Below are positions 1-5,347 of a stretch of 7,528 bases of DNA, one piece after another. Under the pieces are notes generated by a model. That model ran no database searches. It worked only from the letters and a program-made list of their open reading frames with translations, and had not been told where the DNA came from. The position numbers and the translations under genes were made by a program. The stretch is from Pelotomaculum sp. GTDB lineage: Bacteria > Bacillota > Desulfotomaculia > Desulfotomaculales > Pelotomaculaceae. Position 1 is the stretch's first letter. Each line of letters starts with the position of its first letter. Where the stretch lies: assembly GCA_003489345.1 (NCBI GenBank), contig DNIT01000219.1, forward strand, positions 13,017 through 20,544. The letters are read 5' to 3'.

Positions 1-113
1 TCCTGGCAGCGGTTTTGGGTGTAGTCCTAATTGTTGTAATCACTTACATGTTCGGCAGATTAGCAATGAGCAACAAACGGAAGCTTGAAAGTGGAGGACT
101 GGACATAAAGTGA
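1..113 (+). CDS. C-terminal end of cobalt/nickel ECF transporter membrane subunit (CbiM/CbiN/PDGLE-type), partial
   Basis: Only the last 36 complete codons are in the window (first complete codon at position 3, TGA at 111-113). The peptide begins with a hydrophobic stretch (LAAVLGVVLIVVITYMFG) that would be a final transmembrane helix. A short polar, basic tail ending in GGLDIK follows, probably cytoplasmic. No catalytic or metal-binding motif is visible in so short a piece. The assignment rests on context: the stop codon overlaps the GTG start of cbiQ by four bases (GTGA), and cbiQ-cbiO operons are normally preceded by cbiM and by a small CbiN or PDGLE-domain membrane protein. One terminal helix with a basic tail fits a PDGLE/CbiN-like protein or the C-terminus of CbiM equally well. 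Other membrane proteins cannot be excluded from sequence alone. Confidence 0.55.
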   Translation, partial: LAAVLGVVLIVVITYMFGRLAMSNKRKLESGGLDIK

Positions 114-1078
114 ATGAAAAAGCTAAGGTGCCGGAGTGGATGTTGCAACCGTCGGCGCGGTTTCCTCCGCCAGAAATAGCTGCAAGGCGAAAAATCTGGC
201 CTAGAATACGCAGTCGGGGCTATCTTGATAAAAACATTAACGACTTGGCGGTGATTGTGCGGGAAGAGATATTTGCAGAAGCTATAGCCAAACGAAAAGG
301 GTTGCTGCAGAGTATTAACCCAGGTGTCAAGGTTATTTCCATCTTCCTGCTTGTTGGGGTTGCTTCTTTCCTGCATAGTATAGTTATACTGCTGGCAATG
401 AACTTTTGGATTTTAGGTCTGGCTTACTTTTCTGCTATTGATTTGAGATCTTTTTTAAAAAGGATCTGGATTGTTGTTCCTCTATTTACAGGGCTTGTGG
501 TTTTACCTTCTATTTTTAATTTCGTACGACCGGGTGACCCGATTATTATCCTTATGAGTTTTGACCGTCAACTCAACCTGGGTCCTTGGGTTCTGCCTTC
601 TAATCTGGCTATCACTCATCAGGGGGTTATGGGGGCTTTGACGGTCATACTGAGAGTGAGTACTTGTGTATCTCTAGCGTTTTTGCTTACCCTTACCACT
701 CACTGGCACTATATTCTAAAAGCCGTGGAAATACTGCGAATACCTCAGATATTTATAACTGTGCTGGAAATGACTTACCACTATATTTACATTTTTACGC
801 AGTCCGCAAGTGAGATATTTTTGGCAAGAAAAAGTCGTACGTTAGGTACTTCCAATACCAGGGAACAGCAGCGTTTCATATCCAGGACTATTGGCGCTCT
901 GCTGAGCAAGGCTGTTAACCTGGGTGAAGAGGTGCATACAGCTATGATTTCCCGGGGCTATACCGGGCAACCCCGAGTCTTGGTCAGTTTTCGCATAATG
1001 GCGCTGGATTGGCTGTGGGCGTTATTTATGATTCTAAGTGGCTTAATCTTTTTGTGGGGGGACCGGATCATTGTCTGA
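110..1078 (+). CDS. cbiQ: CbiQ/NikQ: transmembrane (EcfT) subunit of cobalt/nickel ECF importer
   Basis: This 322-residue protein is the EcfT-type membrane subunit that couples ATP hydrolysis by CbiO to uptake of Co2+ or Ni2+ by the substrate-binding membrane partner. Hydrophobic segments lie at about residues 73-110, 119-137, 172-196, 213-231 and 296-318. Near the C-terminus are the two short arginine motifs that contact the ATPase in EcfT proteins: ARKSR at 239-243 and ISRG at 280-283 (the usual Ala of ARG is Ser here). About 70 mostly polar residues precede the first helix, which makes it longer than typical CbiQ proteins of roughly 225-260 residues. The KVPEWMLQ stretch at 6-13 resembles N-termini I recall from clostridial homologues, so the GTG start is probably right. 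A GTGGAGGA ribosome site at 91-98 lies 11 bases before GTG; an ATG at 140 is the alternative. It overlaps cbiO downstream by eight bases. Confidence 0.9.
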   Translation: MNEKAKVPEWMLQPSARFPPPEIAARRKIWPRIRSRGYLDKNINDLAVIVREEIFAEAIAKRKGLLQSINPGVKVISIFLLVGVASFLHSIVILLAMNFWILGLAYFSAIDLRSFLKRIWIVVPLFTGLVVLPSIFNFVRPGDPIIILMSFDRQLNLGPWVLPSNLAITHQGVMGALTVILRVSTCVSLAFLLTLTTHWHYILKAVEILRIPQIFITVLEMTYHYIYIFTQSASEIFLARKSRTLGTSNTREQQRFISRTIGALLSKAVNLGEEVHTAMISRGYTGQPRVLVSFRIMALDWLWALFMILSGLIFLWGDRIIV

Positions 1079-1877
1079 GAAAATCATCTATCAACTGCAA
1101 AATCTTGGTTACAGTTATCCCAGCGGTGAAGAGGCGCTAATAAATATCAGCCTGAATGTCCACCAGGGAGAAAGACTAATCCTGATGGGGGCAAATGGAA
1201 GTGGAAAATCTACCCTATTAAAATTGATGAATGGGTTGATATTCCCAAGCCAAGGGATGCTTTACGCTTTTGGCGAGAACATAAATGAGAAAAATCTTAA
1301 TCGCGAGGATTTTGCATACGCTTTTCGCCGGAAGGTAGGCTTTGTATTTCAAAATTCTGATGCACAGTTGTTCAATCCAACAGTAGTGGAAGAAATAGCC
1401 TTTGGGCCGGTACAGATGGGATTAACCGCGGTGGAGGTAAAACAGCGGGTAGAAGAAATAATCACCTTGCTAGGGCTGGAGCACCTTAGAAACAGGCCGC
1501 CATTTAAATTAAGCGGAGGGGAAAAGAAAAAGGTTGCCCTGGCGTCGGTATTGTCTATCAATCCTGATGTTTTGCTGCTTGATGAACCAACTGATGGGCT
1601 GGACCCACGCACCCAGCGCTGGTTGATTAACCTAATACAGCAGTTAAACGAGGCTAAGAAGACTATTATCATGTCAACGCATAATCTCGAAATAATAGAA
1701 AAAGTTGCCGACCGGGTGGCGATTATAGGTGAAGATCACCAATTGGTGGCTCTTGACTCCAGAGAAAGAATAATGAACAAAAAAAGCCTGCTTATACGGG
1801 TTAATCTCATTGACGATGGATTTACCGAGCAGCACATTCACGCTGATACCCACCGTCACCAACACCTCCATGATTAA
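1071..1877 (+). CDS. cbiO: CbiO/NikO: ATP-binding subunit of cobalt/nickel ECF importer, His-rich tail
   Basis: This cytoplasmic ABC ATPase of 268 residues powers the CbiQ-containing metal importer. All nucleotide-binding motifs are present and intact: Walker A GANGSGKST at 40-48, Q-loop Gln94 (VFQNSDAQLF, typical of ECF ATPases), signature LSGGE at 147-151, Walker B VLLLDEP at 167-173, D-loop DGLD at 175-178 and switch His204. The last 14 residues carry six histidines in alternating positions (255, 257, 261, 263, 265, 267), which suggests binding of Ni2+, Co2+ or Zn2+. Similar His-rich tails occur in some nickel/cobalt transport ATPases. The start is TTG at 1071, supported by a GGGGGGA run at about 1056-1062, and lies inside the end of cbiQ, so translation is coupled. 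Whether the metal is cobalt or nickel cannot be told from this subunit. Confidence 0.92.
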   Translation: MSEKIIYQLQNLGYSYPSGEEALINISLNVHQGERLILMGANGSGKSTLLKLMNGLIFPSQGMLYAFGENINEKNLNREDFAYAFRRKVGFVFQNSDAQLFNPTVVEEIAFGPVQMGLTAVEVKQRVEEIITLLGLEHLRNRPPFKLSGGEKKKVALASVLSINPDVLLLDEPTDGLDPRTQRWLINLIQQLNEAKKTIIMSTHNLEIIEKVADRVAIIGEDHQLVALDSRERIMNKKSLLIRVNLIDDGFTEQHIHADTHRHQHLHD

Positions 1878-1914
1878 CTTATGGAGTCAAGCTGGAGCGG
1901 CAGTATGAAGTTAA
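1866..1914 (+). repeat. Alternative inverted repeats at the cbiO/MFS junction
   Basis: Two mutually exclusive pairings are visible. CTCCAT (1866-1871) can pair with ATGGAG (1881-1886), giving a six-base stem around the cbiO stop codon. TTAACTT (1874-1880), lying in that loop, is also the exact reverse complement of AAGTTAA (1908-1914), which touches the Shine-Dalgarno sequence AAGAGG of the next gene. The stems are short and there is no T-run, so this is not a convincing terminator. A role in tuning translation of the downstream transporter is possible but unproven. Confidence 0.3.
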
Positions 1915-1918
1915 GAGG
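1913..1918 (+). promoter_or_regulatory. Ribosome binding site deciding the start of the MFS gene
   Basis: AAGAGG at 1913-1918 lies nine bases before TTG at 1928. The in-frame TTG at 1919 directly abuts this site and would have no usable ribosome site, so TTG 1928 is preferred. No ATG is available near the N-terminus. Confidence 0.6.
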
Positions 1919-1927
1919 TTGAGACTA

Positions 1928-3139
1928 TTGAATGAGTCATTATTTAAACCGGCTAAAAAAGAGTATTCTCGGTCTAAGGTATTAGTTTTGTCCCTGGCTC
2001 ACATGGTTAATGACTGGTACGGTAACTACCTGCAAACTCTCTTACCCTTCTTGGTAGCCTCGGGTTGTATGGTAAGCCGTGGGGCGTTTTTGATATCGAT
2101 GTTTACGATTACTTCATCAATGATCCAGCCCTTTACCGGATACCTGGTTGATAAAAAGAATAAGGGCTGGCTGGTCTATATCGGTACTTTTTGGATGGGG
2201 GCGCTACTTTCGTTAGTGGGGGTGATTAAAAGCTACCCGCTTTTATTAATGACAGTAATTATTTCCGGTCTGGGAACGGCTGCTTTTCACCCCAGTGCAG
2301 CAGTATTGGTCAGCAGTTATAGCGGAGAACGCAAGGGATTTTGCCAGGCCATCTTTACGGCTGCCGGAAATATAGGCTATGCTTTTACACCGATTTTAAT
2401 TGTTCCGGTTGTCCAAAAATACGGTATGAATTCGACGATAGTCTTTATAATACCGGGAATAATGGCGGCAATCCTTCTCCTGTTTGCTACTCCCAGAGCG
2501 CCGGTTAGCCAAAAGGCAGCGGCAGCGCCTCCTGCTTGGCCGATATTACAAAAGGCTGGGCCGCAATTGATAAGGATCATTGTAATGGTCGCTTTCCGCT
2601 CATTTTGCTACTTTGGACTGGTGGCGTTCCTTCCCCTTTATTATCAGCAACAAAATATATCTTTGATTGCCGGAAGTCATTACTTGTCTCTGATGCTTTT
2701 TGCCGGTGCTGTGGGAGGATTGATTGGCGGATATATTTCTGATATTATTGGGCGCAAGCCGGTAATTGTTGACTCATTAATTCTGGCTACCCCACTGTTA
2801 TACCTGTACTTGAACAGCAGCGGAGCTTTAAGTTATTTTTTAGTAATTCTGGCTGGTACGTTTCTCCTGTCTTCTTTTTCAGTGACCGTTGTATTAGCCC
2901 AGGACATATTAAAAGAAAATAAGGCAATGGCCTCTGGTTTAATGCTGGGCTTTACAATCGGCCTTGGGGGACTGGGAGTGGGTTTGATAGGATTACTGGT
3001 TGAATACTGGGGGATTAACACGATTATACATCTATTGGTACTATTTCCTCTGCTAGCGGGGTTAATTGGTATAACTATAAACGACGATTACCATAAAAGA
3101 GCCCGCAAGCCAAAAAGACTTTTATTACAAGGAGATTGA
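1928..3139 (+). CDS. Major facilitator superfamily transporter, fosmidomycin-resistance (Fsr) type
   Basis: This is an integral membrane protein of 403 residues with about twelve hydrophobic segments in two halves, separated by a loop at about 190-208 rich in Ala, Pro and Lys. Features shared with Fsr-type efflux proteins are a first helix of the form LAHMVNDWYGNYLQTLLPF (about 24-42), FHPSA (120-124) and AGNIGYAFTPIL in the fifth helix region (146-157). The major facilitator motif A equivalent is GYISDIIGRK at 268-277 in the second half; its first-half counterpart is the reduced GYLVDKK. The family consists mostly of proton-driven drug or metabolite exporters. The substrate here is unknown, and fosmidomycin itself is not implied. 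The gene lies 50 bases after cbiO with no clear terminator between, so it may be read through from the metal-importer operon. Starting at TTG 1919 instead would add three residues. Confidence 0.85.
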   Translation: MNESLFKPAKKEYSRSKVLVLSLAHMVNDWYGNYLQTLLPFLVASGCMVSRGAFLISMFTITSSMIQPFTGYLVDKKNKGWLVYIGTFWMGALLSLVGVIKSYPLLLMTVIISGLGTAAFHPSAAVLVSSYSGERKGFCQAIFTAAGNIGYAFTPILIVPVVQKYGMNSTIVFIIPGIMAAILLLFATPRAPVSQKAAAAPPAWPILQKAGPQLIRIIVMVAFRSFCYFGLVAFLPLYYQQQNISLIAGSHYLSLMLFAGAVGGLIGGYISDIIGRKPVIVDSLILATPLLYLYLNSSGALSYFLVILAGTFLLSSFSVTVVLAQDILKENKAMASGLMLGFTIGLGGLGVGLIGLLVEYWGINTIIHLLVLFPLLAGLIGITINDDYHKRARKPKRLLLQGD

Positions 3140-3206
3140 TATTGCCTGATTGAAAAATAGATGGTACTCACAATTCAAATATATGTCGATAAAAGGGGGA
3201 TAAGTC

Positions 3207-4445
3207 GTGTCGGAAAGTTTTATTCAGGAAATGTTTGCTGAAAGGATCGGGGGCTCGAACTTCGGTAAGGATACGGTTATTTACAAGTTCGAAAAGATTA
3301 AACGTGCTAAAGATGCAGCCAGAAAAGCTCATCCGGGTGTGGAAATAATCGATTTGGGAGTAGGGGAACCCGATGAAATGGCTGATATGGGAATCGTGGA
3401 CAAGTTGGCGGAAGAGGCCGCAAGGCCTGAGAACCGGGGATATTCCGATAATGGTCTCCAGGAGTTTAAAGTAGCGGCGGCCAAATACATCGAGAAGGTC
3501 TACGGCGTAAAAGGTTTGAATCCCGAAACGGAAATAATACACGGTATCGGTTCAAAACCGGTGCTGGCGATGCTCCCGGCAGTGTTTATAAACCACGGTG
3601 ACATTACTATAATGCCGGTGCCTAATTACCCGGTGCTGGGAACTCTGACCAGGTGGTTTGGCGGCCAGGTGGTCAACCTTCCGATAACGCCGGAGAACGA
3701 GTTTCTACCCGATATAGAGTCTCTCGATGAGGAAACCTGTAGAAGGGCCAAACTGTTGTACCTGAATTATCCCAACAATCCTACCGGGGCAAGCGCAACC
3801 AGAGAGTTTTTCGGAAAGGTAGTGCGGTTTGCCAAGGAAAAAAACATCATAGTAGTTCATGACGCCGCTTACGCCGGGTTGACGTTCGACGGGGAGAAAC
3901 CTCTGTCTTTCCTGTCGGTTGAAGGGGCCAGGGATGTAGGGGTTGAACTATTCTCCTTGTCCAAGGCGTTCAACATGACCGGCTGGAGGCTGGCGGCGGT
4001 CGCCGGGAACGAGTTGATTATAAAAGGATTTGGCGCCGTAAAGGACAACAACGACTCCGGCCAGTTCGCCGCTATACAGAAAGCTGGGATTTACGCCTTG
4101 GAGCACCCCGAGATTACAGAAAAAATCAGCGAGAAGTACTCCAGAAGGCATAATATGTTGGTATCAGCATTGAATGGAGTTGGATTTAATGCTAGAAAGC
4201 CAAAAGGATCATTTTATCTTTATGTAAAAGCACCCAAAGGTATAAAGGGTGGCAGAAGGTTCGATAACGCCGAAGACTTTTCGCAGTACCTTATCACCGA
4301 AAAACTTATCTCAACCGTCCCTTGGGATGACGCCGGCAGTTATGTCCGCTTCTCAGTAACCTTTATAGCAAACGGTATCGAGGAAGAGAAAAGGGTTATT
4401 GACGAGATAAGAGAAAGGTTTTCAGATGTGGAGTTCGAGTTTTAA
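3207..4445 (+). CDS. dapL: LL-diaminopimelate aminotransferase (PLP-dependent, class I/II)
   Basis: The predicted enzyme converts tetrahydrodipicolinate plus glutamate directly to LL-2,6-diaminopimelate, bypassing the acylated steps of lysine and peptidoglycan synthesis. It has 412 residues, a usual length for the family. Fold-type I aminotransferase residues are in place: GVGEPDE at 51-57, Tyr-79 region RGYSDNG (77-83), NYPNNPTG at 187-194, Asp219 in HDAAY (pyridine nitrogen), the PLP lysine Lys253 in SLSKAFNMTGWR, Arg261 (PLP phosphate) and Arg381 in VRFSVTF (substrate carboxylate). The N-terminal ERIGGSNFGKDTVIYKFEKI stretch marks a distinct DapL-like subgroup as I remember it, so another amino-acid substrate cannot be excluded. 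Start is GTG 3207 with AAAAGGGGGA at 3191-3200 six bases before it. Codons 316-347 are notably AT-rich in the third position compared with both sides. There is no clear terminator after the stop. Confidence 0.82.
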   Translation: MSESFIQEMFAERIGGSNFGKDTVIYKFEKIKRAKDAARKAHPGVEIIDLGVGEPDEMADMGIVDKLAEEAARPENRGYSDNGLQEFKVAAAKYIEKVYGVKGLNPETEIIHGIGSKPVLAMLPAVFINHGDITIMPVPNYPVLGTLTRWFGGQVVNLPITPENEFLPDIESLDEETCRRAKLLYLNYPNNPTGASATREFFGKVVRFAKEKNIIVVHDAAYAGLTFDGEKPLSFLSVEGARDVGVELFSLSKAFNMTGWRLAAVAGNELIIKGFGAVKDNNDSGQFAAIQKAGIYALEHPEITEKISEKYSRRHNMLVSALNGVGFNARKPKGSFYLYVKAPKGIKGGRRFDNAEDFSQYLITEKLISTVPWDDAGSYVRFSVTFIANGIEEEKRVIDEIRERFSDVEFEF

Positions 4446-4575
4446 TCTCGATCTTAGTAATGGTTCGAAACTTTATATTCGGTACTTGATTATTTTTTAT
4501 AACGAAAGAGATGGAGATTTTCTTGTGGAAAATTACTCTCAGTAGTATTTAATCGATTAAAAGGAGAGTATTATT
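4446..4575 (+). other. dapL-ubiX intergenic leader with small imperfect hairpin
   Basis: This AT-rich spacer holds no coding sequence. ATTTTC (4517-4522) and GAAAAT (4528-4533) form a six-base stem with loop TTGTG. GAG (4514-4516) and CTC (4536-4538) can extend it across a two-base bulge. A T-run (4493-4498) lies upstream of this hairpin, not after it, so this is not a standard + strand terminator. A weak promoter reading is TTGTGG (4523-4528), 17 bases, then TATTTA (4546-4551). It matches consensus at only half the positions and is not claimed. Confidence 0.3.
4548..4561. promoter_or_regulatory. 14-base perfect palindrome upstream of ubiX (candidate operator)
   Basis: TTTAATCGATTAAA is its own reverse complement over all 14 bases. 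It ends exactly where the AAGGAG ribosome site (4561-4566) of the following gene begins. A perfect two-fold symmetric, AT-rich site in this position could bind a dimeric regulator and block transcription or translation of ubiX. Chance is a real alternative in AT-rich DNA, and no regulator gene is seen nearby. Confidence 0.35.
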
Positions 4576-5133
4576 TTGCGGGTAGTAGTTGGAATTTCCG
4601 GGGCCTCTGGGGCTATTTACGGGATAACCATTCTAAAGTATTTAAAGTTGTATCAAATTGAAGGGCATCTCATTCTAAGCCGCTGGTCCAGACATACCAT
4701 TAAAATCGAAACTGACTATACACCAGAGCAGGTAACGGATTTGGCTCACTGTTGCTATCAGGACGATGATATGGCCGCAGCTGTCTCTAGCGGTTCCTTT
4801 AACCACCAGGGTATGATTATTGCCCCCTGCAGCATGAAAACCCTTGCAGCTATTGCATCAGGTTATTCGGATAACCTGATTGCCCGAGCAGCGGATGTTA
4901 CTATCAAAGAAAACCGCAAGCTGGTATTACTGCCGAGAGAAACCCCCCTGAGCCCAATTCACCTGGAAAATATGCTGAAACTGGCCCGTATCGGAGTCGT
5001 GATCATGCCGCCCTTTCCTGCCCACTATAATCGTCCGGAAACTGTCCAGGATATCGTCAACCATTCTGCCGGGCGTGCACTTGAACTGTTGGGTATAGAA
5101 AATAAGTTATTTCAACGCTGGGGTAATGAATAA
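4576..5133 (+). CDS. ubiX: UbiX/Pad1-type flavin prenyltransferase
   Basis: This is a flavoprotein of 185 residues, the normal family size. It joins a dimethylallyl group to reduced FMN, making prenylated FMN, the cofactor of UbiD-type (de)carboxylases. The N-terminal GISGASGAIYG (6-16) is the FMN-binding start of the Rossmann-like fold. Further hallmarks are SSGSF (71-75), APCSMKTLAAIASG (83-96), NLIARAADV (100-108), KENRKLVLLPRETP (111-124) and HLENMLKL (129-136). By comparison with the Pseudomonas UbiX sequence as I recall it, Ser11, Arg104, Lys111, Glu122, Tyr151, Arg167 and Trp182 correspond to the prenyl-phosphate and catalytic site residues, so the enzyme looks intact. Start is TTG 4576 with AAGGAG at 4561-4566, nine bases away. 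No UbiD partner gene is in the window, so the client decarboxylase is unknown. Confidence 0.93.
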   Translation: MRVVVGISGASGAIYGITILKYLKLYQIEGHLILSRWSRHTIKIETDYTPEQVTDLAHCCYQDDDMAAAVSSGSFNHQGMIIAPCSMKTLAAIASGYSDNLIARAADVTIKENRKLVLLPRETPLSPIHLENMLKLARIGVVIMPPFPAHYNRPETVQDIVNHSAGRALELLGIENKLFQRWGNE

Positions 5134-5138
5134 TACTA

Positions 5139-5156
5139 AGAGTTTATTGTAACTCT
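5139..5156 (+). repeat. Small hairpin after the ubiX stop codon
   Basis: AGAGTT (5139-5144) and AACTCT (5151-5156) form a perfect six-base stem with loop TATTGT, starting five bases after the stop. No T-run follows, so on its own it is a weak terminator candidate or an mRNA 3' end structure. Confidence 0.35.
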
Positions 5157-5165
5157 GGATACCGA

Positions 5166-5185
5166 ACCGCCCAGGACGGGGCGGT
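5166..5185 (+). terminator. GC-rich stem-loop downstream of ubiX, possible terminator without U-tract
   Basis: ACCGCCC (5166-5172) and GGGCGGT (5179-5185) form a seven-base, mostly GC stem with a six-base loop. It is the second hairpin in a row after ubiX. The bases after it (GATTATGAAA) contain no T-run, so intrinsic termination would be inefficient. A stable 3' end or transcription pause is equally possible. Confidence 0.35.
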
Positions 5186-5347
5186 GATTATGAAACCGAC
5201 GGAACAGGATTAAGATCCATTTTAACTAAATTCGCTGGGCCAAATCAACTTTTCACACCTCAAAATTTCTCATTTTAAGTAGGTTTAAAAATTCTTTGTT
5301 GAATTAATGATATCAAACCAGTTAATAAAAGCAAAGGAGGATATTGA
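5186..5347 (+). other. AT-rich leader region before the protease gene
   Basis: No coding sequence is supported here. The DNA turns AT-rich compared with ubiX and presumably carries the protease promoter. The only hexamer pairs I found are poor: TTCACA (5252-5257) with TTAAGT (5275-5280), and TTGAAT (5299-5304) with TTAATA (5322-5327). The second would start transcription on top of the ribosome site. The region ends in the near-ideal Shine-Dalgarno AAAGGAGGA (5333-5341). Confidence 0.3.

Noticed and set aside
44..376. Minus-strand open frame of 110 codons across the cbiM/cbiQ junction
   Set aside because: It lies opposite the well-supported cbiQ, has no family resemblance and no convincing ribosome site, so it is a shadow.
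1752..1891. Nine-base inverted repeat CTTGACTCC (1752-1760) and GGAGTCAAG (1883-1891)
   Set aside because: The arms are over 120 bases apart, with one inside cbiO coding sequence. There is no sign of a mobile-element boundary, so chance is the simplest explanation.
1919..1921. TTG at 1919 as the start of the MFS gene
   Set aside because: The AAGAGG ribosome site ends immediately before it, leaving no spacer. TTG 1928 has a nine-base spacer and differs by only three residues.
3168..3542. Minus-strand open frame of 124 codons opposite the start of dapL
   Set aside because: It is the antisense of a conserved enzyme with intact motifs. The length follows from the codon pattern of dapL, and the protein is unrecognisable.
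5190..5213. Seven-codon ATG frame just after the GC-rich hairpin
   Set aside because: It is too short, has only a poor GGGGCGG-like ribosome site and encodes nothing recognisable.
5299..5327. TTGAAT...TTAATA as the protease promoter
   Set aside because: The -10 match is poor, and transcription would begin at the Shine-Dalgarno sequence, leaving almost no leader.
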